DNA of 64,000 nucleotides from Aureibaculum algae (lineage in GTDB: Bacteria > Bacteroidota > Bacteroidia > Flavobacteriales > Flavobacteriaceae): positions 434,001-498,000 of the forward strand of contig NZ_CP040749.1 in assembly GCF_006065315.1 (NCBI RefSeq), in the 5' to 3' direction. Below the pieces are notes generated by a model. It saw nothing but the letters and a program-made list of their open reading frames with translations, was not told where the DNA came from and did no database searches. The translations under genes and the position numbers were made by a program. Below are positions 60,707 to 64,000 of the stretch, in pieces; the stretch's first letter is position 1; each line of letters begins with the position of its first letter.

Positions 60707-61129
60707 TTAAAAATTTGTAATTAATAAAGTTTGACCATTATTCACAACTTTGTATTCCTTAGCTCCGTATCTACTGCCACTTTGTGGAGATCCTCCTAAA
60801 GCCAAAGCATATTTAGAGTCATCGCAAGAGCATATCATATTTAATCCGTCAACCGTCATTTTCGAACAATCACCTGGTGGTGAATTGGGACAGGCCAAAT
60901 CGAAAGCATAATACAAATCACTATTGCCACGATAAACAACAATACCCTTAATTCCACCTGGAATTTCTACATAACCGCCTGTAAATAAAAGGCTATTATT
61001 AGAAGGGTTATTTAAATAAACCGTTTGATTAACAGCCACATCTCCTAAATAAGGATTATTTTCAGTTCCAGAGTCTGTACAGTTTGTTAATGTGAATATT
61101 AAAAAAAAAGCAACAACTATATTTTTCAT
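60707..61129 (-). CDS. Lipoprotein with degenerate Rieske-like fold
   Basis: The 140-residue protein has lipoprotein signal FFLIFTLTNCTDS (C17). The mature part reads YYAFDLACPNSPPGDCSKM and MICSCDDSKYALALGGSPQSG. The layout (C-P-x then C-x-C, followed by the GGSP loop) matches Rieske [2Fe-2S] domains, but the two His ligands (CTH and CHG) are replaced by N and D. It thus should not hold a normal Rieske cluster. It abuts purK directly, with no gap. Confidence 0.55.
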   Translation of the reverse strand: MKNIVVAFFLIFTLTNCTDSGTENNPYLGDVAVNQTVYLNNPSNNSLLFTGGYVEIPGGIKGIVVYRGNSDLYYAFDLACPNSPPGDCSKMTVDGLNMICSCDDSKYALALGGSPQSGSRYGAKEYKVVNNGQTLLITNF

Positions 61130-61169
61130 ATGATTTACATAATTGGATACAAATATAAGGCATCCTATG

Positions 61170-61197
61170 TTGAAATAATAAATATTTTGTATCTTTG
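61170..61197 (+). promoter_or_regulatory. Promoter of greA
   Basis: TTG at 61170-61172, a 17-bp spacer and TATCTTTG at 61190-61197 match the Bacteroidota promoter. The greA ATG is 65 bp downstream. Confidence 0.6.
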
Positions 61198-61262
61198 TAA
61201 TTGAATCTCAACTCCGTTATATAGGGCTGGGATTTTTGTATTTTATTAAAAATGATAAAGTT

Positions 61263-61739
61263 ATGAGTAAAGTTTCTTATTACACCGCAGAAGGATTAAA
61301 AAAATTAAGAGAAGAGCTAGATCAATTAGAAAGCGTTGAAAGACCCAGAGTTACTAATGATATTTCAGAGGCAAGAGATAAAGGTGATTTAAGTGAGAAT
61401 GCAGAATATCATGCAGCAAAAGAAGAACAGTCGTTGTTGGAATTTAAAATTGCACAATTAAAAAATGTGGTTGCATCTGCACGATTGATTGATGAATCAC
61501 AATTAGATACATCAAAGGTGCTTGCATTGTCTACTGTAAAAATAAAAAATACTGCCAATAATATGGTAGTTAGCTATACATTGGTTGCTAATTCTGAGGC
61601 TGATTTTAAATCAGGTAAAATATCTGTAGATTCACCTATAGGTAAAGGATTGTTAGGTAAAAAGGTTGGTGAAATAGCTGAGGTAAATGTGCCTAATGGT
61701 ATTATGAAATTTGAAATTTTAGAAATAACAAGGTCTTAA
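61263..61739 (+). CDS. greA: Transcription elongation factor GreA
   Basis: The ATG at 61263 gives 158 residues beginning MSKVSYYTAEGLKKLREEL; a TTG at 61236 is not needed. The coiled-coil tip has the acidic residues in ISEARDKGDLSENAEYHAAKEEQ, and the C-terminal FKBP-like domain ends IGKGLLGKKVGEIAEV. GreA rescues backtracked RNA polymerase. It is 2 bp upstream of the HIT gene. Confidence 0.95.
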   Translation: MSKVSYYTAEGLKKLREELDQLESVERPRVTNDISEARDKGDLSENAEYHAAKEEQSLLEFKIAQLKNVVASARLIDESQLDTSKVLALSTVKIKNTANNMVVSYTLVANSEADFKSGKISVDSPIGKGLLGKKVGEIAEVNVPNGIMKFEILEITRS

Positions 61740-61741
61740 AA

Positions 61742-62131
61742 ATGTCAATATTTTCGAAAATAATAGCCGGTGAAATACCAAGTTATAAGGTAGCCGAAAA
61801 TGAAGAGTATTTTGCGTTTTTGGACATTAACCCGAATACGAAAGGGCACACATTAGTTGTGCCTAAAAAGGTTGTGGATAAAATCTTTGATTTAGATGAA
61901 GATACTTATGGAAAACTAATGCAATTTTCTAGAAAGATTGCTATTGCTATTGAAAAAGCAATTCCTTGTAAAAGGGTGGGCATGACTGTAGTTGGATTGG
62001 AAGTGCCGCATGCACATGTTCATTTAATTCCGTTGAATGAGATGAAAGATGCTACTTTTCAGCATAAAGTGAGTTTAAGTAAAGAGGAGTTTGAAGAAGT
62101 AGCCGCTAAAATAAGACAAGAACTACACTAA
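61742..62131 (+). CDS. HIT-family nucleotide-binding protein
   Basis: The 129-residue protein has the histidine triad VPHAHVHLIPL with H90, H92 and H94, and starts SIFSKIIAGEIPSYKVAENEEYFAFLDINP. It is the compact HINT-like form that hydrolyses nucleoside phosphoramidates or related nucleotides. It shares the greA transcript; the two stop/start codons are 2 bp apart. Confidence 0.92.
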   Translation: MSIFSKIIAGEIPSYKVAENEEYFAFLDINPNTKGHTLVVPKKVVDKIFDLDEDTYGKLMQFSRKIAIAIEKAIPCKRVGMTVVGLEVPHAHVHLIPLNEMKDATFQHKVSLSKEEFEEVAAKIRQELH

Positions 62132-62157
62132 TTTTTTTTGCACACTACTTGTAAACT

Positions 62158-63357
62158 TTACAGTTCTTTCAACATTACACTCATGGTAGTACCAACACCA
62201 ATTTCTGATTTTTCAACAATTATTCTACCATCGTGGTAATCTTCCATAATTCTTTTGGTGAGCGATAATCCTAAGCCCCAACCACGTCTTTTAGTAGTGA
62301 AGCCCGGTTCAAATATTTTACGGTATATGTTTTTGGGTATTCCTTTACCAGTATCACTAACTTGAACAAAAACATATTTACCATCCTTAGAAAACACTTT
62401 AATTCTTAATGTTCCTTTTCCTTGCATGGCATCAATAGCATTCTTTACTAAATTTTCAATTACCCATGAAAATAATTGCTGATTAATCATTGCATAAATT
62501 TTCACATCTTCGTCCGTATCAAAATGATAATCGATCAGTTTTGAGCTTCTTGAAGAATAGTAGTCAAAAGATTTTTTAGTCTCTAATACAATGTTGTGTC
62601 GTGTTAATTTAGGTATAGATCCAATTTTAGAGAACCTATTGGCTATTGTGTTTAGGCGTTCAATATCCTTTTCAATTTCCATTACCGTATTTTCATCGGT
62701 ATTGTCCATTCTTAAAATTTCTACCCATCCTAATAATGAAGATAGTGGTGTGCCAATTTGATGAGCTGTTTCTTTGGCCATACCCGCCCAAAGCTTATTT
62801 TGTTCTGCAACTTTAGTAGATTTAAAGACCAAATAAATAATAATACCAAAAAGACATAAAATGAGTAAAAGGGCCAGTGGGTAATATCTTAATTTAAATA
62901 AAAGGTCTGAATTTCTATAATAAATATAATCAGTTGTTGGTCCAGATAGAGAATCGTAAGTAATAGCTAAACGGTTATTTTCATTTTCCATTTCTGCCAA
63001 TTGATTGGCAAGGTACATTCTGTCCTTATCTGGTAAGTCGTTATAAGAAGTATTTTTATCTTTTAAATTTAAATTAGCCCATCCCTTAATTAGATTACCT
63101 TCCGTGGTTAAAATCATTGGAATATTTTTATTGCTCTGGATAATTTCATTTTCCAATGATAAATCTCTATCCAAATCATCTAAATCTACGGCATTTAATT
63201 TTTTTAAAGCTGCAGCCAAAATTTCCATCTTGTTACGTTCTTCTTGCTTAAAGTTTTTGAAGAATGTATTAGTGTTCCATAAAATAAGAGCAACCAATAA
63301 AAAGGCTGCTATTATTAATATCCATCGAATGATATTCTTACTGAAGGGGAGATTCAT
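62158..63357 (-). CDS. Sensor histidine kinase with periplasmic sensor
   Basis: The 399-residue protein has two membrane helices (about 10-28 and 160-178) flanking a periplasmic domain. The dimerisation motif is GMAKETAHQIGTPLSSLLGWVEIL with phospho-acceptor H199. The ATPase domain shows NLVKNAIDAMQG, VSDTGKGIPK and FTTKRRGWGLGLSLTKRIM. Its response regulator is not next to it. The gene is divergent from the flavin reductase, with about 96 bp between the starts. Confidence 0.93.
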   Translation of the reverse strand: MNLPFSKNIIRWILIIAAFLLVALILWNTNTFFKNFKQEERNKMEILAAALKKLNAVDLDDLDRDLSLENEIIQSNKNIPMILTTEGNLIKGWANLNLKDKNTSYNDLPDKDRMYLANQLAEMENENNRLAITYDSLSGPTTDYIYYRNSDLLFKLRYYPLALLLILCLFGIIIYLVFKSTKVAEQNKLWAGMAKETAHQIGTPLSSLLGWVEILRMDNTDENTVMEIEKDIERLNTIANRFSKIGSIPKLTRHNIVLETKKSFDYYSSRSSKLIDYHFDTDEDVKIYAMINQQLFSWVIENLVKNAIDAMQGKGTLRIKVFSKDGKYVFVQVSDTGKGIPKNIYRKIFEPGFTTKRRGWGLGLSLTKRIMEDYHDGRIIVEKSEIGVGTTMSVMLKEL

Positions 63358-63453
63358 TATAACAAAGATAAAATTATCTGTCGATATAACTCAAAAAATT
63401 ATCTGTTATTATGTTTGTTAATTGAGTATTTTTGTTTTTTTATTAACAATGTG

Positions 63454-64000
63454 ATGATAACTATAAACGTAAATAATATACCAACAGCCAAATTACATGG
63501 ATACTTGTTAAGTGCCGTTGCCCCTAGACCCATAGCTTTTGCAAGTACAATTGATGCACATGGCAATCCGAATTTGGCTCCTTTTAGTTTTTTTAATGTA
63601 TTTAGTGCTAATCCGCCAATACTTATTTTTTCACCAGCACGTAGGGGGAGAGATAATACCACTAAACATACATATGAGAATTTAAAAGAAGTAAAAGAAG
63701 TGGTTATTAATGTGGTAAATTATGCCATTGCTCAGCAAATGTCTTTGTCAAGTACTGAATATGCAAAAGGAGTAAATGAATTTGAAAAGGCGGGATTTAC
63801 AATGCTACCTTCCGAAGAAATAAAGCCATTTAGAGTAGCGGAGTCACCAGTGCAATTTGAGTGTAAGGTTAATGAAATAGTGGAGTTAGGTTCTGAAGGC
63901 GGAGCTGGTAACTTAATAATTTGTGAAGTTTTAAAAATACACATTGATGAGAATGTTTTGGATGAAGATGGTGCGATTAATCAAGAAAAACTTGATTTAA
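63454..64000 (+). CDS. Flavin reductase-like FMN-binding protein, 5' part (truncated by window edge)
   Basis: The ATG at 63454 starts MITINVNNIPTAKLHGYLLSAVAPRPIAFAST, followed by NPNLAPFSFFNVFSANPPILIFSP and later VINVVNYAIAQQMSLSS and ESPVQFECKVNEIVELG. This is the pattern of the flavin-reductase-like split-barrel proteins, which bind FMN. About 182 codons are visible and the reading frame is open to the end of the window; the family is usually longer. Minus-strand frames here are overlaps of this gene. Confidence 0.88.
   Translation, partial: MITINVNNIPTAKLHGYLLSAVAPRPIAFASTIDAHGNPNLAPFSFFNVFSANPPILIFSPARRGRDNTTKHTYENLKEVKEVVINVVNYAIAQQMSLSSTEYAKGVNEFEKAGFTMLPSEEIKPFRVAESPVQFECKVNEIVELGSEGGAGNLIICEVLKIHIDENVLDEDGAINQEKLDL

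Noticed and set aside
63399..63944. Minus-strand reading frames at the right end of the window
   Set aside because: The plus strand encodes a flavin reductase-like protein through this whole stretch; the minus frames are overlaps.

Overview
This 64-kb, AT-rich, gene-dense window comes from a member of the Flavobacteriaceae (Bacteroidota), probably a marine type. The signs are the -7 promoter element TAnnTTTG, many Bacteroidota-type lipoproteins, an OlsF-like fused acyltransferase, and the rimP-nusA-infB operon. No plasmid, phage particle, CRISPR or rRNA genes were seen.

Layout. (1) 1-539: start of a DUF2723 membrane protein and a tRNA-Gln gene. (2) About 522-16903: an integrated mobilizable element. 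Its tyrosine integrase lies next to the right end, and the last 18 bp of tRNA-Gln are repeated exactly at 16886-16903. It carries MobC, a relaxase, a TOPRIM primase-like protein, a VapE-like ATPase, an HTH protein and an iteron-like region, but no conjugation machinery. Its cargo (612-9888) is a peptide-export cluster: a six-cysteine double-glycine-leader peptide, a C39-peptidase ABC exporter, an HlyD fusion protein, a putative glycosyltransferase, a TlpA-like lipoprotein, a fused C39-like/VKOR/thioredoxin protein and an orphan response regulator. (3) 17058-24100: a frameshifted small gene, then a CBM9-like lipoprotein, two large unknown secreted proteins and a LacI regulator, which look like a small glycan-use locus without SusC/SusD. 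(4) 24266-30790: two tandem universal stress proteins and rimP-nusA-infB. (5) 30873-38690: a lipoprotein, an unusual cytoplasmic S1C protease operon, an M1 peptidase, an S8 peptidase and an MBL-fold hydrolase. (6) 38867-52635: tRNA-Cys and housekeeping metabolism (folB, glutamate-synthase-like, fbp, two aspartokinases, olsF-like, gpsA, lgt, fabD, queuosine precursor transporter). (7) 52664-56299: a two-component operon with two paralogous seven-helix membrane proteins, a truncated extra copy of the kinase N-terminus and a lipoprotein. (8) 56787-64000: DoxX/AhpD/AraC, DUF2797, purK, greA, a HIT protein, a sensor kinase and a partial flavin reductase.

The two most interesting systems are as follows. 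First, the cargo of the tRNA-Gln element has the gene content of a disulfide-rich, possibly glycosylated bacteriocin pathway (glycocin-like architecture), which I do not recognise as a described system. Second, the 9-mer CCCCTGTAA occurs at about the same distance upstream of three genes or operons (31523, 33967 and 56299, all on the minus strand), and one of these operons encodes its own kinase and LuxR-type response regulator. This suggests a small envelope-linked regulon. All functional statements rest on motif reading; no database search was run.
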